A stretch of 64,000 nucleotides of DNA from Erysipelotrichaceae bacterium 66202529. Its GTDB lineage: Bacteria; Bacillota_I; Bacilli_A; Erysipelotrichales; Erysipelotrichaceae. This document shows positions 1-10,743 of this stretch, one piece after another. A program made the position numbers and the translations under genes. The notes beneath the pieces are model-generated. The model was not told the origin of the DNA, did no database searches, and saw only the letters and a list, made by a program, of their open reading frames with translations. The stretch's first letter is position 1. The number at the start of each line of letters is the position of its first letter. Location: contig CP046174.1 of assembly GCA_017161075.1 (NCBI GenBank), forward strand, positions 3,534,001-3,598,000, written 5' to 3'.

Positions 1-1
1 T

Positions 2-1381
2 TCCCCAGTTCACATAGGTCATACCGGTCGCACGATGTCCGTATTTGCCCGGAACACCTGTTTCCACACAGCCAATCGGGCAGTAATCCAGTGCATCCTC
101 TTTCGGTATTCCCAGATTTTCAATTCCTTTTGCGGCAACCTCATCATTGAACATACTCGGCATCCCACATCCGGTACGAATCAGCAAAGCTGCGGCTTTT
201 AAAAATTCGCGTGGTGTATCCTTATGATAGCGTGCAGAGAAATTCGGCTCCGCAAGAGCTGTCAGATTCATTGCCTCAATGCATAGATAGGACAGCGCAT
301 TGGTACCATCTGTTCCATCCGGCTTCTTACCCCCGACAACCAAATTCGAATACAGCGGATAACCCTGTGAGAATTTTGTATGACCATATGGACGTACCTT
401 ATTACAGGAGGAATTCATTATAAACATATGGGTGATAATTTCCAATGCCTGATCCTTCGTGATCACGTGCTTTGCAAGATCGTGCTCATACAGCTCCAGC
501 ATATACTGATCAAAACGTCCGTAACAGAAGGAATGACCATTGCTTTCTATCATCTGCAGGACATGAACCATATAGCAGACCTCAACACCCTCATAAAAGC
601 TTCTGGCTCCCTGTTCCATCATCGTAGAGGCCATCGCTGCTATCGCTCTCAGCTCATGACTCCGTTTTTCATCCGCTTCTTTTTCTGCCAGCTCCTCTGC
701 CAGCTTGGCATAGCGGCGGAAAAATGTCAGTGCACCCTCCAGAGAAATAATCACCGCTTCATAATAATTGCGCTGATTTTCATCCAGACCTGAGCCTTGC
801 AAAGCCTCCTGTGCCTCCTCAATAAGGGAGCGGAATCCCCGTTTGAGAATCATTTCATGATCAGGGACGATATGACCGTCACCGGACATGGAGATTCCAC
901 CACGGTGGAGAACCCCCTGCTTTTCCGCAAGACGAATATCCTCACTTAACCGTGCATTGACCGCATCCTCATGTGTGTGATGAAGCCAGTACGGCGCGAT
1001 GCTGCGTAAATCCTGTTTGACTGCTTCATCAATTTGAAACACATCCCCACTTCGCTGATCAAAGGAATCCAGCTCGTCAATGACCCATTGTATGGAATAT
1101 TCCGGAAAAATTGGTGCTGCGAAGTTTGCGGATGCCTGATTTCCGAAAATCAGAGAATGCTTCTGGATATAGATATCCATATGAGCAAGAGTATGTGCAA
1201 ACGCCTTTGCCTTGCGGATGATATACGGCTCATGTTCACTGCTTTGAAACGATTCTGTGTACAGTAATGCACGTTGAGAGCATATACTGGCAGTGCGTTT
1301 TTCCATAACATGGCGTAAAGAGTCTATGCGTTTCCAGTCAACACCGGATGCTTCCGGCTTATAAAACAGAAATTCTTTCAT
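2..1381 (-). CDS. Glycyl radical enzyme (PFL/glycerol dehydratase family), C-terminus outside window
   Basis: The minus-strand frame is open from an ATG at 1381 to the left edge (460 codons) and lacks its C-terminal third. AGGAGG sits about 7 bases before the ATG. The active-site motif GCVETG, with thiyl Cys near residue 438 and Glu two residues later, is that of the dehydratase/lyase branch rather than true pyruvate formate-lyase, which has adjacent cysteines. The following VPGKYGHRATGM stretch recalls the E. coli PflD/YbiW subfamily; that is from memory and tentative. The glycyl loop lies off-window. Enzymes of this type need a radical-SAM activase, not visible here. It lies about 270 bp downstream of a GH1 glycosidase and a DeoR regulator on the same strand, so the substrate is probably a sugar or polyol derivative (inference). 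Confidence 0.88.
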   Translation of the reverse strand, partial: MKEFLFYKPEASGVDWKRIDSLRHVMEKRTASICSQRALLYTESFQSSEHEPYIIRKAKAFAHTLAHMDIYIQKHSLIFGNQASANFAAPIFPEYSIQWVIDELDSFDQRSGDVFQIDEAVKQDLRSIAPYWLHHTHEDAVNARLSEDIRLAEKQGVLHRGGISMSGDGHIVPDHEMILKRGFRSLIEEAQEALQGSGLDENQRNYYEAVIISLEGALTFFRRYAKLAEELAEKEADEKRSHELRAIAAMASTMMEQGARSFYEGVEVCYMVHVLQMIESNGHSFCYGRFDQYMLELYEHDLAKHVITKDQALEIITHMFIMNSSCNKVRPYGHTKFSQGYPLYSNLVVGGKKPDGTDGTNALSYLCIEAMNLTALAEPNFSARYHKDTPREFLKAAALLIRTGCGMPSMFNDEVAAKGIENLGIPKEDALDYCPIGCVETGVPGKYGHRATGMTYVNWG

Positions 1382-1440
1382 AAACGGCCTCCTTCATAAT
1401 ATATAGCCTGATCAGCTGCCTCATGGCAGGCAGTATACGT

Positions 1441-1471
1441 AAAAAAACAGCACGATTGGGAATCCGTGCTG
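1441..1471 (-). terminator. Rho-independent terminator after GH1 gene
   Basis: A 7-bp stem (CAGCACG / CGTGCTG) at 1448-1471 is followed on the minus strand by seven T. It lies between the GH1 gene and the glycyl radical enzyme gene, so the two may be only partly co-transcribed. Confidence 0.7.
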
Positions 1472-1650
1472 CTTCCTGCTTCAAATAAAGATAGTAAGCG
1501 CACCTCATCCCACATTCCATAGCAATCTGTAAAGCATGATTTCTATATGCATATTATAAGAGGTTTCGCTAATACATGCAAGGCATTTGCGCTCATATTA
1601 TTTCATATTTGAACGATTATGTTCGTTTCATCAATTAAAACCATGCACAA

Positions 1651-3042
1651 TCAACCATTCTCATGCGTTTTCCTAAGAATATCGGAAAACCAGTATGCTG
1701 ATTTCTTGGGAATCCGTTCCCCTGTATCCAGATTCAGCTCCAAAAGACCGTATCTGTTTTTAAAGGCATTGATAGCTGAGACATTGTCGATATACGACCA
1801 TACCAGATATCCATGGCAATGACAGCCTGCCTCCTTTGCCTGCAGTGCATATTGCAAATGCTCGCTGAGAAAAGCAATGCGATAATCATCCGCAATCATT
1901 CCCTGTGCATCACGATAGCGCTCCTCGTGTTCAATTCCAATGCCGTTCTCACTGATCAGCCAGTCCGGATTTCCGTATTCATGCTTCAAACGCATACCGA
2001 TATCATACACTGCCTGCGCATATATTTCCCAGCCGCGGTCTGCATTGAATTTACGATCCTCCTTGATCCAGGGCTCGTAAAACTTCCTTGGATGAAAGGC
2101 GCCTGTATACGGCTGTGTCCGTGCCTGAACGCGAATCGGAAAATAATAGTCGATGCCCAGCATATCAATGCGGTAATCCCGTATATGCTTCAAATCGGCA
2201 TCCTGATACGTAAACATACAGTCATGCAGCTCGAGCTGGTGAATCAGTTCAGCCGGAAATTCTCCCTTCAGATAGGGATCCAGATACAGGCGGACATGGA
2301 ACAAATCCGCATACCAGGCGGCTGTTACATCCTGAATCTCTCCACTTTTTGCATAAACCGGCGTCATATGCACCATCGCTCCCATACGACAGCCCTGGTT
2401 ACGGTACTGCTCTATACATTCCACCGCATACGAGGTTGCCAGTATTTTATGAAAATGCGCCTGGTATGCCGTTTTCGGATCATGGGTGAACGGATACCAT
2501 ATCGCATCCATATAACCGTTGTCGATGGGAATATTGGGCTCCGTAAAGGCAAACCACCAGGTCACCTTAGAAGCGAAGCGCTTTAATACCTCTTCGACAT
2601 ATACCTTGTAACAGTCCAGTGTTTCTCTGCCAGCCCAGCCCTGATAACGCTCAATCAGTACTGCCGGAAGATCCCAGTGCTCCAGTGAAATGAGCGGCTC
2701 CATACCTTCCTGTCGTATGGTATCAATTACATTCTGGTAATAGACAACTGCCTCCTCATCCACGATTCCGGCTATCGGATCCTTCATGAACCGTGCCCAT
2801 TGAATGGTAAAGCGGAAGGCTCTCATATGAAGGGATGCCATCGTATGAATATCTTCCTTGTAACGATGATAAAAATCTGCCGCCTTTTGGGGGCCGATGC
2901 CGTTGTGCCATTTTTCAGGCGCTGCTTCATAGAACAGCTCCGCCCAGCTTTTCTGTTCCCTGCTTTTTCCAGCTGTTCCCTCAATCTGCCATGCACTGCT
3001 GCTTGTTCCGATCAGGAAATCGTCCGGTATGTGAATTGCCAT
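1651..3042 (-). CDS. Glycoside hydrolase family 1 (beta-glucosidase / 6-phospho-beta-glucosidase-like)
   Basis: A 463-residue GH1 protein, the usual length for a single TIM-barrel beta-glycosidase. The N-terminus has the family phrase DDFLIGTSSSAWQIEG (residues 7-22). EHWDLP is at 121-126, the acid/base Glu at about 168 in FTEPN, and the nucleophile Glu at about 365 in SENG. The Asn that normally precedes the acid/base Glu (NEP) is Thr here, which is unusual because that Asn contacts the substrate 2-hydroxyl. There is no signal peptide, so it is cytoplasmic. The start is supported by GAGGGAT just upstream. It follows the DeoR gene by 93 bp on the same strand, probably one operon. Whether it acts on phosphorylated sugars cannot be settled by eye. 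Confidence 0.9.
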   Translation of the reverse strand: MAIHIPDDFLIGTSSSAWQIEGTAGKSREQKSWAELFYEAAPEKWHNGIGPQKAADFYHRYKEDIHTMASLHMRAFRFTIQWARFMKDPIAGIVDEEAVVYYQNVIDTIRQEGMEPLISLEHWDLPAVLIERYQGWAGRETLDCYKVYVEEVLKRFASKVTWWFAFTEPNIPIDNGYMDAIWYPFTHDPKTAYQAHFHKILATSYAVECIEQYRNQGCRMGAMVHMTPVYAKSGEIQDVTAAWYADLFHVRLYLDPYLKGEFPAELIHQLELHDCMFTYQDADLKHIRDYRIDMLGIDYYFPIRVQARTQPYTGAFHPRKFYEPWIKEDRKFNADRGWEIYAQAVYDIGMRLKHEYGNPDWLISENGIGIEHEERYRDAQGMIADDYRIAFLSEHLQYALQAKEAGCHCHGYLVWSYIDNVSAINAFKNRYGLLELNLDTGERIPKKSAYWFSDILRKTHENG

Positions 3043-3135
3043 ACTATCCCTCTTTTCTATATCTTTATGATATAGCAGAAACCGGAAAAGAGAAAGGAAT
3101 TTTCAAAGAAAAAAAGGATGAACATCAGTTTCACC

Positions 3136-3897
3136 CTATTCCACAAAGCATAGATTCTCCGGCAGGTTTTCCACACTTTCCGCAAGTGTATTACAGAAAA
3201 TCTGTTCAAAGGCAGCCGCATTCGTGAATTTGCAGAAGCCTTTCACAAACAGCTTGCTGTCATCAATCAGAAGATAGCTGTGGTTGGAGTTTTTCATCGC
3301 TATCTCCTTTAATTCTCTGGTACCCATCTCTGCCGTATAGCACTGCCCACTCACCGGATCCATACCGGCACACCCGATAAAGGCTCTGTCAAAATTGTAA
3401 AGATTCAGCATATTCTGTGCCATCGGTCCTTCACTCATATGATATTTGATATTGAAGTCACCGCCAATGATAATAATCTGTGCTACAGGCTCGTGCAGCC
3501 GCTGTACGATCAGCTGGTTATGCGTCACGATTTTAATAGGACGGCTCTGCAGATAATCAATCATCGGTACAATGCTTGTTCCTCCATCCAGAAAGACACA
3601 TTCCCCATCCTCTACCAGCTCACTGGCCTTTCGGCAGATTCTGGATTTCCGGTCAAAATTGATCAGCATACGATCCTGCATCAGAACCTCACGGGATTCC
3701 GTTAAAATCTGATTCAGATTTTCCCTTACTGCACCACCGTGTACACGGCGAATCTTTCCTTCCTGCTCCAGCTCCATCAGATCGCGGCGGATCGTTGTTT
3801 CACTGATATTCAGCTGCTTGGCTACATCCCGAACATGGATCGTTCCTTCTCTTTCGACTTTTTGCAGCAAATATAATTTACGCTCTGTTGACAGCAT
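3136..3897 (-). CDS. DeoR-family transcriptional regulator
   Basis: A 253-residue DeoR/GlpR-type repressor. The N-terminal winged helix (MLSTERKLYLLQKV; TIRRDLMELEQEGKIRRVHGG, about residues 1-60) is followed by the sugar-phosphate-sensing DeoRC domain with DGGTS and the tail region near DDSKLF. I chose the ATG at 3897, spaced 6 bases from GAGGTG; an in-frame GTG nine bases earlier overlaps that ribosome site. It heads a minus-strand cluster with the GH1 enzyme and the glycyl radical enzyme, and probably controls them in response to a phosphorylated sugar intermediate (inference from family behaviour). Confidence 0.9.
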   Translation of the reverse strand: MLSTERKLYLLQKVEREGTIHVRDVAKQLNISETTIRRDLMELEQEGKIRRVHGGAVRENLNQILTESREVLMQDRMLINFDRKSRICRKASELVEDGECVFLDGGTSIVPMIDYLQSRPIKIVTHNQLIVQRLHEPVAQIIIIGGDFNIKYHMSEGPMAQNMLNLYNFDRAFIGCAGMDPVSGQCYTAEMGTRELKEIAMKNSNHSYLLIDDSKLFVKGFCKFTNAAAFEQIFCNTLAESVENLPENLCFVE

Positions 3898-3921
3898 AGC
3901 AATCACCTCATTTATGGTATC

Positions 3922-3951
3922 AGTATATCACAGATTACCTAACAGTGTCAG
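3922..3951 (-). promoter_or_regulatory. Sigma-A-type promoter of the DeoR/GH1 cluster
   Basis: On the minus strand CTGACA is separated by 18 bases from TATACT, about 25 bp before the DeoR start. Confidence 0.5.
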
Positions 3952-5988
<2,037 letters not shown>

Positions 5989-6000
5989 ATCGCATACAAA

Positions 6001-6031
6001 AGGGCTTCCAACAAAAACAGGAAGCCTTTTT
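6001..6031. terminator. Bidirectional terminator
   Basis: Stem GGCTTCC / GGAAGCC with a 10-base loop, flanked by T5 on the plus side and A-rich sequence on the left. It sits between the convergent collagen-like and ABC permease genes. Confidence 0.8.
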
Positions 6032-6045
6032 ATCACAAATAATTG

Positions 6046-8385
6046 TTAACGTGATGCTATACGATAACAAATAGCTGACAATGCTCCATATCCAAGTATT
6101 GAAAAAAGCAGATTCCACATACCGGATACGGATGTCATACAGCCTTCATTATACAGCAGCGGATACAGACTCACACCATCCAGCAAATGTATTCCGGCAG
6201 CAGATATTATCAGGGGTACAAGAAACAGCAGTACGGATAACAGAAGGGTAATCAGCTGCCGTTGTCCTTTTACAGCTATTGCATGACTTAATAAAATGAC
6301 AGGGAGCAGTGCACTTACCTTTATCAATGCGGAGCCTGCCATAAACATCGAAAGACTGATCCAGGCTGGAAGATGTGCAAATTCACGCAGAGATGTGATG
6401 GAAGCATCTCCGCAGGGCAGACCATACATTTCCATATTCCGCAGCAGCTGTGGCAGAAGCGCTGTAGCAAGCAGAAGCATACCGCACAGCAATGCCAGCA
6501 AATGCTTTCTGTGCGCCATAGACCTTCCGCCATGAACACTGGCCTGCAGCAGAATATGTCGCTGATTGCGATACTCAATCGTATGCAGATTCGATATGCT
6601 TATCAAAAACAATAAAAGAGCGATCGGCAGTATCCATACATCCGGTGAAAAAAACTGACGGCGGTAACCGAACGGAATAACAAACTGCCGTGATGGATCC
6701 TGCTTTATATATGCATATTCCTGCAGCACCTCCTGAAAGGCTTCTTCCTTTTGCAGCACATTAGAGATCGGCTCCATCAAACGGCGATACTGTTCCATGC
6801 TGATATCCTTTTCATGCAGCCGCTGCAGCAGCTGTGCCTCCTGCTCATGCAGACCCTCATAATATTTCTTCTCCTTTTGAAGGAATGCCTCCTTATCCGC
6901 AGTTAAAAGCCCCTGCAGCTTCTGCAGATAAGAAATCCATAGGCGTTCATGTGTACTTGTATATTGCTGCGTATGGGAATAGCTGTACAGCTGCAGTCCC
7001 GCAAACACCAGGCATATGATCCAAATTTTTTGAACCCAGAAAAATTTATAGCATTCCTGCAGCCATAGCTTCCGGCTGACTGGCAGATGCAGGAACCGCA
7101 GTCCTTGCAAAGGCTGAGGAAAACTGCGTACCCTTAACGGTCTATTCACCAGAATATGCAAGACAGCATACAGCGCAATTAACAGCAGAAGCAGCGTTCC
7201 CAGATAAACAGGAAGCAAAGAGACTGGATGCTGGAAAAAATTGAAATTCACATACGTCTGCAGCAGTGGAATGACCTGAAACAGCTGTACCGGATTGATA
7301 TAGTGCAGGACACGGAAGGTGCCAACTGGGGATATAAAATTATGCATAAGCATTGCCAGTATCACACATCCTAAGATACATACATAGCATGTAATTTTAT
7401 GCTGAAACAGCAGACAAAACGCCTGCATTGCCTGCGCAGCTATCACACAAATGCAAATTTTAAGCAGCAGGAATAAAAGCAATAGCTCCCATATGGAAAG
7501 TGGAAGGGAGGACTGTTGAAAGGAGGCGAGGGACTGTATGGAGGCAGCTCCCTTTACAGGGCCGTAAGCAATCCCCATAAGCAGAAGATTGCCACCATAA
7601 AATAAAACCGGTATCACAAGAGAGGAAAGTATGATTGCGGCTGTTTTCGCATGTAAGAGGGAGGAAGCACCGCGCACGGTACCATAAACCATAGGAAGCA
7701 GCTTTTGTTCCTTTTCCTGCATGAGTACCATAGTGGAATACAACAATATACTAAGCAATACAAGCATAGCGGTAACCGGAGAGGATACCGCCCGAAGCAA
7801 GCCATCCTCCAGCTGGAAATCAATTTGTACCGACTTCATAGCCGCATAATCAGCACTGCTTTTTTGAATATTGCGGCTGGAGAAGCCATCCTGCTCAGAG
7901 AAGATAGAAATTGAGGAAATCGTGGCGGCCTTTTGTTGAATTTCGTTCAAAAAGGCAGGATATTCCTTTACGATATCAGCCTGTGTCTTAACCGATTCCA
8001 TGAAGGCTGTTTCTGCTTCCAGAGCTCCGGTATACAGAAACGGATTTTCGCTCCCCTTCCTGCTGTCCGGATACTGCTCCTGCAGCGCTTCTATTCGTAT
8101 TTCAGCTTCTGGAGTATGCTGTTTGCGCAGCTGTACAAGTAAAGCCTTTACCTCTGCCAGCTCCACCTGTGCCTGATGCTTCTGTATAAAGGTGTAGCGC
8201 TGTGTAGGATCCATGGTGTGAAGCTGAGCAGAAAGTTTACGGTATGCCTGTACCGGTACCTCACCCTGTCCCCAGGTCTCATACGAAAGAAACCCGATAT
8301 TACATAGCAGCAGGATACCGAGAAGCAGTAAAAAGCGCTTATTTCTCCAGAGCTTGTACAGCTCCATGACAAGCAGTGACCTCAT
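6046..8385 (-). CDS. Large ABC-2-type transporter permease (duplicated halves)
   Basis: A 779-residue membrane protein. It opens with a cytoplasmic ELYKLWRNKR stretch and a membrane helix, then a ~150-residue outside loop rich in Gln/Glu, then a block of about five helices. Near residue 440 a second LQECYKFFWVQKIW segment and helix repeat the pattern, so the protein looks like two fused permease halves each with a big extracytoplasmic loop. Its start overlaps the ATPase gene stop by 4 bp, implying coupled translation. With the ATPase and lipoprotein upstream it forms an exporter or cell-envelope stress system of unknown substrate. The operon promoter shares operators with the OmpR-type regulator gene at 20.3 kb. 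Confidence 0.85.
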   Translation of the reverse strand: MRSLLVMELYKLWRNKRFLLLLGILLLCNIGFLSYETWGQGEVPVQAYRKLSAQLHTMDPTQRYTFIQKHQAQVELAEVKALLVQLRKQHTPEAEIRIEALQEQYPDSRKGSENPFLYTGALEAETAFMESVKTQADIVKEYPAFLNEIQQKAATISSISIFSEQDGFSSRNIQKSSADYAAMKSVQIDFQLEDGLLRAVSSPVTAMLVLLSILLYSTMVLMQEKEQKLLPMVYGTVRGASSLLHAKTAAIILSSLVIPVLFYGGNLLLMGIAYGPVKGAASIQSLASFQQSSLPLSIWELLLLFLLLKICICVIAAQAMQAFCLLFQHKITCYVCILGCVILAMLMHNFISPVGTFRVLHYINPVQLFQVIPLLQTYVNFNFFQHPVSLLPVYLGTLLLLLIALYAVLHILVNRPLRVRSFPQPLQGLRFLHLPVSRKLWLQECYKFFWVQKIWIICLVFAGLQLYSYSHTQQYTSTHERLWISYLQKLQGLLTADKEAFLQKEKKYYEGLHEQEAQLLQRLHEKDISMEQYRRLMEPISNVLQKEEAFQEVLQEYAYIKQDPSRQFVIPFGYRRQFFSPDVWILPIALLLFLISISNLHTIEYRNQRHILLQASVHGGRSMAHRKHLLALLCGMLLLATALLPQLLRNMEMYGLPCGDASITSLREFAHLPAWISLSMFMAGSALIKVSALLPVILLSHAIAVKGQRQLITLLLSVLLFLVPLIISAAGIHLLDGVSLYPLLYNEGCMTSVSGMWNLLFSILGYGALSAICYRIASR

Positions 8386-9107
8386 TCCTTTTGCTCCTCC
8401 TGAAATATTTTCAGATACAGCTTCTCCAGAGAATCTATGTCCGGATTCCGCAACAGCAGCTCCTTGACACCTCCCTGGGCAATCAAATGTCCCTGCTTCA
8501 GAAAGATTACCTCATCCGCAATCGTTTCCACATCACTTACCACATGCGTGGCTATCAGCAGCGTGTGCTGTTCTTTCAGCGCTTCAAATACATGGCGCAA
8601 AGAAACCCGCTCTTTGGGATCAAGACCAGCCGTCGGCTCATCAAATAACAAGATTTCCGGTTCTCCAAGAAGTGCCTGTGCCACCAGAAGCCGCTGCTTC
8701 ATCCCTCCGGAATATGTAGCGCAGCGCTGCTTGAGATGCGGCTGCATATTCACCAAAGCAGCCACCCGCTCCACCTCCTGTGGTATCCTCTTTTTATCGA
8801 TATCCTTCAACAGCGCCATATAGGTCAAAAAACGTTCACCGCTAAATTCATCATACAGCCCCTGCTGCTGAGGAGCATAGCCAAGTCTGCGATAATATTC
8901 CTTCTTCAATGTTCCAATCGCCTGCCCGTTATAAAGAACCTCCCCTTCTTCATAGGTTAGCTGATTGCATAAAATATTCATCAGGGTTGACTTCCCTGCC
9001 CCATTGGGCCCAAGCAGTGCATATATACCATGGGAAAGCTTTATATGAAGGCTATGCAGTACCTTTTTATTCTGATAGGACTTACTAACATTTCTGATTT
9101 CCAACAT
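8382..9107 (-). CDS. ABC transporter ATP-binding protein
   Basis: A 241-residue ATPase with Walker A GPNGAGKST (about 34-42), signature YSGGMKQR, Walker B LLFDEP followed by TAGLDP, and the H-loop His in IATHVV. The length and the GMKQR signature fit the drug/antimicrobial-peptide exporter (ABC-2, CcmA-like) group. It sits between the lipoprotein and the permease it should energise, with gaps of 1 bp and -4 bp. Confidence 0.95.
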   Translation of the reverse strand: MLEIRNVSKSYQNKKVLHSLHIKLSHGIYALLGPNGAGKSTLMNILCNQLTYEEGEVLYNGQAIGTLKKEYYRRLGYAPQQQGLYDEFSGERFLTYMALLKDIDKKRIPQEVERVAALVNMQPHLKQRCATYSGGMKQRLLVAQALLGEPEILLFDEPTAGLDPKERVSLRHVFEALKEQHTLLIATHVVSDVETIADEVIFLKQGHLIAQGGVKELLLRNPDIDSLEKLYLKIFQEEQKE

Positions 9108-9108
9108 C

Positions 9109-10425
9109 CTACAGCACTCCCTTCAAAGTCTCAACCGGAAGAAACGATGCCTTATTCTTCCAGTAATCCTCTTTTTTGATAAGACCGTAGGAATAGCTGG
9201 CTGCCTCATATTGATCTGTACCTGCCCATGTCCGTTTTACCTTTCCCGTCTGGGCATATATTACATAATACATGGTACTGGTTTCTCCCAGCAGACGAAT
9301 CGGCTCCTGCGTATCCGGTAGCTTCAATGTGTGTGGAAGCAGCGTCTTCTCTTTCAGGGAATAGATATATTCCTTTTCATTGATGTATAGAAACAGCTGC
9401 TGTTCATCCGCATACATCAGATTTACGGAGGAAGCATCCAGCTGCTTCAGCTTCTTCACCCTTCCTGTTTTCATATCTAATTGTTTCAGACAGCCGGTAT
9501 CATCCGTATAATATACGCTGTCATAAGCAAATATCCCCAGCAGCTCCGCATCCGCCTCATGGCTTTTGATAACCCTTCCGGTATCAACTGAGATACGCTC
9601 ATAGGTGATATCCGCCTGTTGTGTTACAGCCTCATAGCCCGCAAAATCCCCCTGATCGAGAAGCTTTTTAGGATCGGTTTTATAATGGTAAGCGTTGACA
9701 ACAAGCTCACGCCCCCCCATGCTTCCAATGATTTGTTTATTCTTCAAATTCACTACCGCCTTGTATTTCCCGCTATCCAGACGGATGGCATAAAGCTGCT
9801 TTTCACGTATCACCTGAACTGCAGCGGTGTTTATACTGTCACTGTCTGTGCTCACATTTTCTGTTTTCTCTACCGGGATATACAGCATATCATCTGCGAC
9901 AGCCATATCCTCATAGCTGAAGCTGAAACCGGCTGGCAGCTTCATAAGCTCTCTTTGATGCTTTCCATCCAGATCCATTTGTATGATACGCGGAGGCACA
10001 CTCACATACTCCTGCTGTTCATTGCGTCTGAAATCCTCATTTGCAATCAGATAAATATGCTTTTTGTGGACGATAAGCTGTGTAACTGCATCCAAGCCAG
10101 GATAATAGGAGGTGCAGGATGCATTATTGTGTCTGCATTCCGGTTTATCGCACAGATAAATCTCCTTTCTGCTTTGATAATCGGTATATAACAGATTGGA
10201 GTATATATCCCCCTTTCCATTATCCGTACTTTTGATCCGGTAAAAGCCCTGTTCATTGCCGTCTCCCTGACTGGGAGAGCGCAGTATCCATTTCTTAATC
10301 TGCAGCGGCTCCTTCGTACTGACAGCCGGTTGTGCTTTTTTGGTCTCTGGCTGCTGTGTGGATGCTTCCCTGCTGCAGCCTGTCAGCAGTGCGATACAGC
10401 AAAACAGGATATATCGTTTTTTCAT
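9109..10425 (-). CDS. Lipoprotein, possible beta-propeller (DUF5050-like), of the ABC operon
   Basis: A 438-residue secreted protein. MKKRYILFCCIALLTGC is a lipoprotein signal with lipobox LLTGC (Cys 17). The mature part has repeated short beta-blade-like phrases (DMKTGRVKKL, SLKEKTLLPH, DSGKYKAVVNLK) and a four-Cys patch (CDKPECRHNNASC) near residue 100. This resembles DUF5050/TolB-like lipoproteins, but I cannot assign a function. AAGGAGATGATAGC precedes the ATG. It is the first gene of the ABC operon, so it is likely the exposed sensor or partner of the transporter (inference). Confidence 0.85.
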   Translation of the reverse strand: MKKRYILFCCIALLTGCSREASTQQPETKKAQPAVSTKEPLQIKKWILRSPSQGDGNEQGFYRIKSTDNGKGDIYSNLLYTDYQSRKEIYLCDKPECRHNNASCTSYYPGLDAVTQLIVHKKHIYLIANEDFRRNEQQEYVSVPPRIIQMDLDGKHQRELMKLPAGFSFSYEDMAVADDMLYIPVEKTENVSTDSDSINTAAVQVIREKQLYAIRLDSGKYKAVVNLKNKQIIGSMGGRELVVNAYHYKTDPKKLLDQGDFAGYEAVTQQADITYERISVDTGRVIKSHEADAELLGIFAYDSVYYTDDTGCLKQLDMKTGRVKKLKQLDASSVNLMYADEQQLFLYINEKEYIYSLKEKTLLPHTLKLPDTQEPIRLLGETSTMYYVIYAQTGKVKRTWAGTDQYEAASYSYGLIKKEDYWKNKASFLPVETLKGVL

Positions 10426-10445
10426 GCTATCATCTCCTTATAGCT

Positions 10446-10477
10446 ACTCTACCATGTGCTTGTATCACGCTTGTATC
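10446..10477 (-). promoter_or_regulatory. Promoter/operator of the ABC operon: GATACAA direct repeats
   Basis: On the minus strand two GATACAAG/GATACAA repeats (complement of 10460-10466 and 10471-10477, pitch 11 bp) lie 8 bases upstream of a -10-like TAGAGT at 10446-10451, in place of a -35 box. An 11-bp pitch direct repeat is typical of OmpR/PhoB-type regulators. The same arrangement and spacings occur before the response-regulator gene at 20296. Confidence 0.7.
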
Positions 10478-10500
10478 TAAGGGAACGGGATGCGGAAGAA

Positions 10501-10522
10501 AAAAACGCAGGCTTCCCGCGTT
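10501..10522 (-). terminator. Rho-independent terminator
   Basis: AACGCGGG / CCTGCGTT stem (one mismatch) on the minus strand followed by a T run. It terminates the surface-protein transcript and lies 12 bp after the stop of the remnant frame at 10534. Confidence 0.65.
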
Positions 10523-10533
10523 CAGTTTCAATA

Positions 10534-10743
10534 TTATGAGCGTTTCTGCTGTTCCATAAATACTGCAATGATAAAAAATGAAAGAAAAAGGTAAGCTCCA
10601 TAAATGTGATTGAGAGCTTTCCTTCTTTTTTCCAGCAATGCCACTTGTACCTGAAAGCCGGTAGAAGTCTGATTCCATACACCGCTTTCTGCCTCATTTA
10701 TGTGTAGGTATTGATATTCTGCGATTCCTGCATTGCCTATGCA
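10534..10743 (-). pseudogene. Protein-like frame continuing after the surface-protein stop (remnant or small membrane protein)
   Basis: Directly after the TAA of the surface protein at 10744 the same frame stays open for 69 codons and ends 12 bp before a terminator. The decoded sequence looks protein-like: a polar part with VALLEKRRKALNHIYG, then a hydrophobic segment AYLFLSFFIIAVF and a basic end. There is no start codon with a good ribosome site, so it is probably a gene remnant, or reached only by read-through or a weak internal GTG. I do not recognise the family. Confidence 0.3.

Noticed and set aside
1813..2586. A 257-codon plus-strand frame inside the GH1 gene
   Set aside because: It is the antisense shadow of a well-supported GH1 gene, without a ribosome site.
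9619..10191. A 190-codon plus-strand frame opposite the lipoprotein gene
   Set aside because: It is antisense to a gene with a clear lipobox and ribosome site; composition is unlike a protein.
10484..10511. A third copy of the 20-bp-pitch LytTR-type repeat near 10.5 kb
   Set aside because: Only the AACG starts align; the second unit lies in a terminator stem and the rest of the motif does not match.
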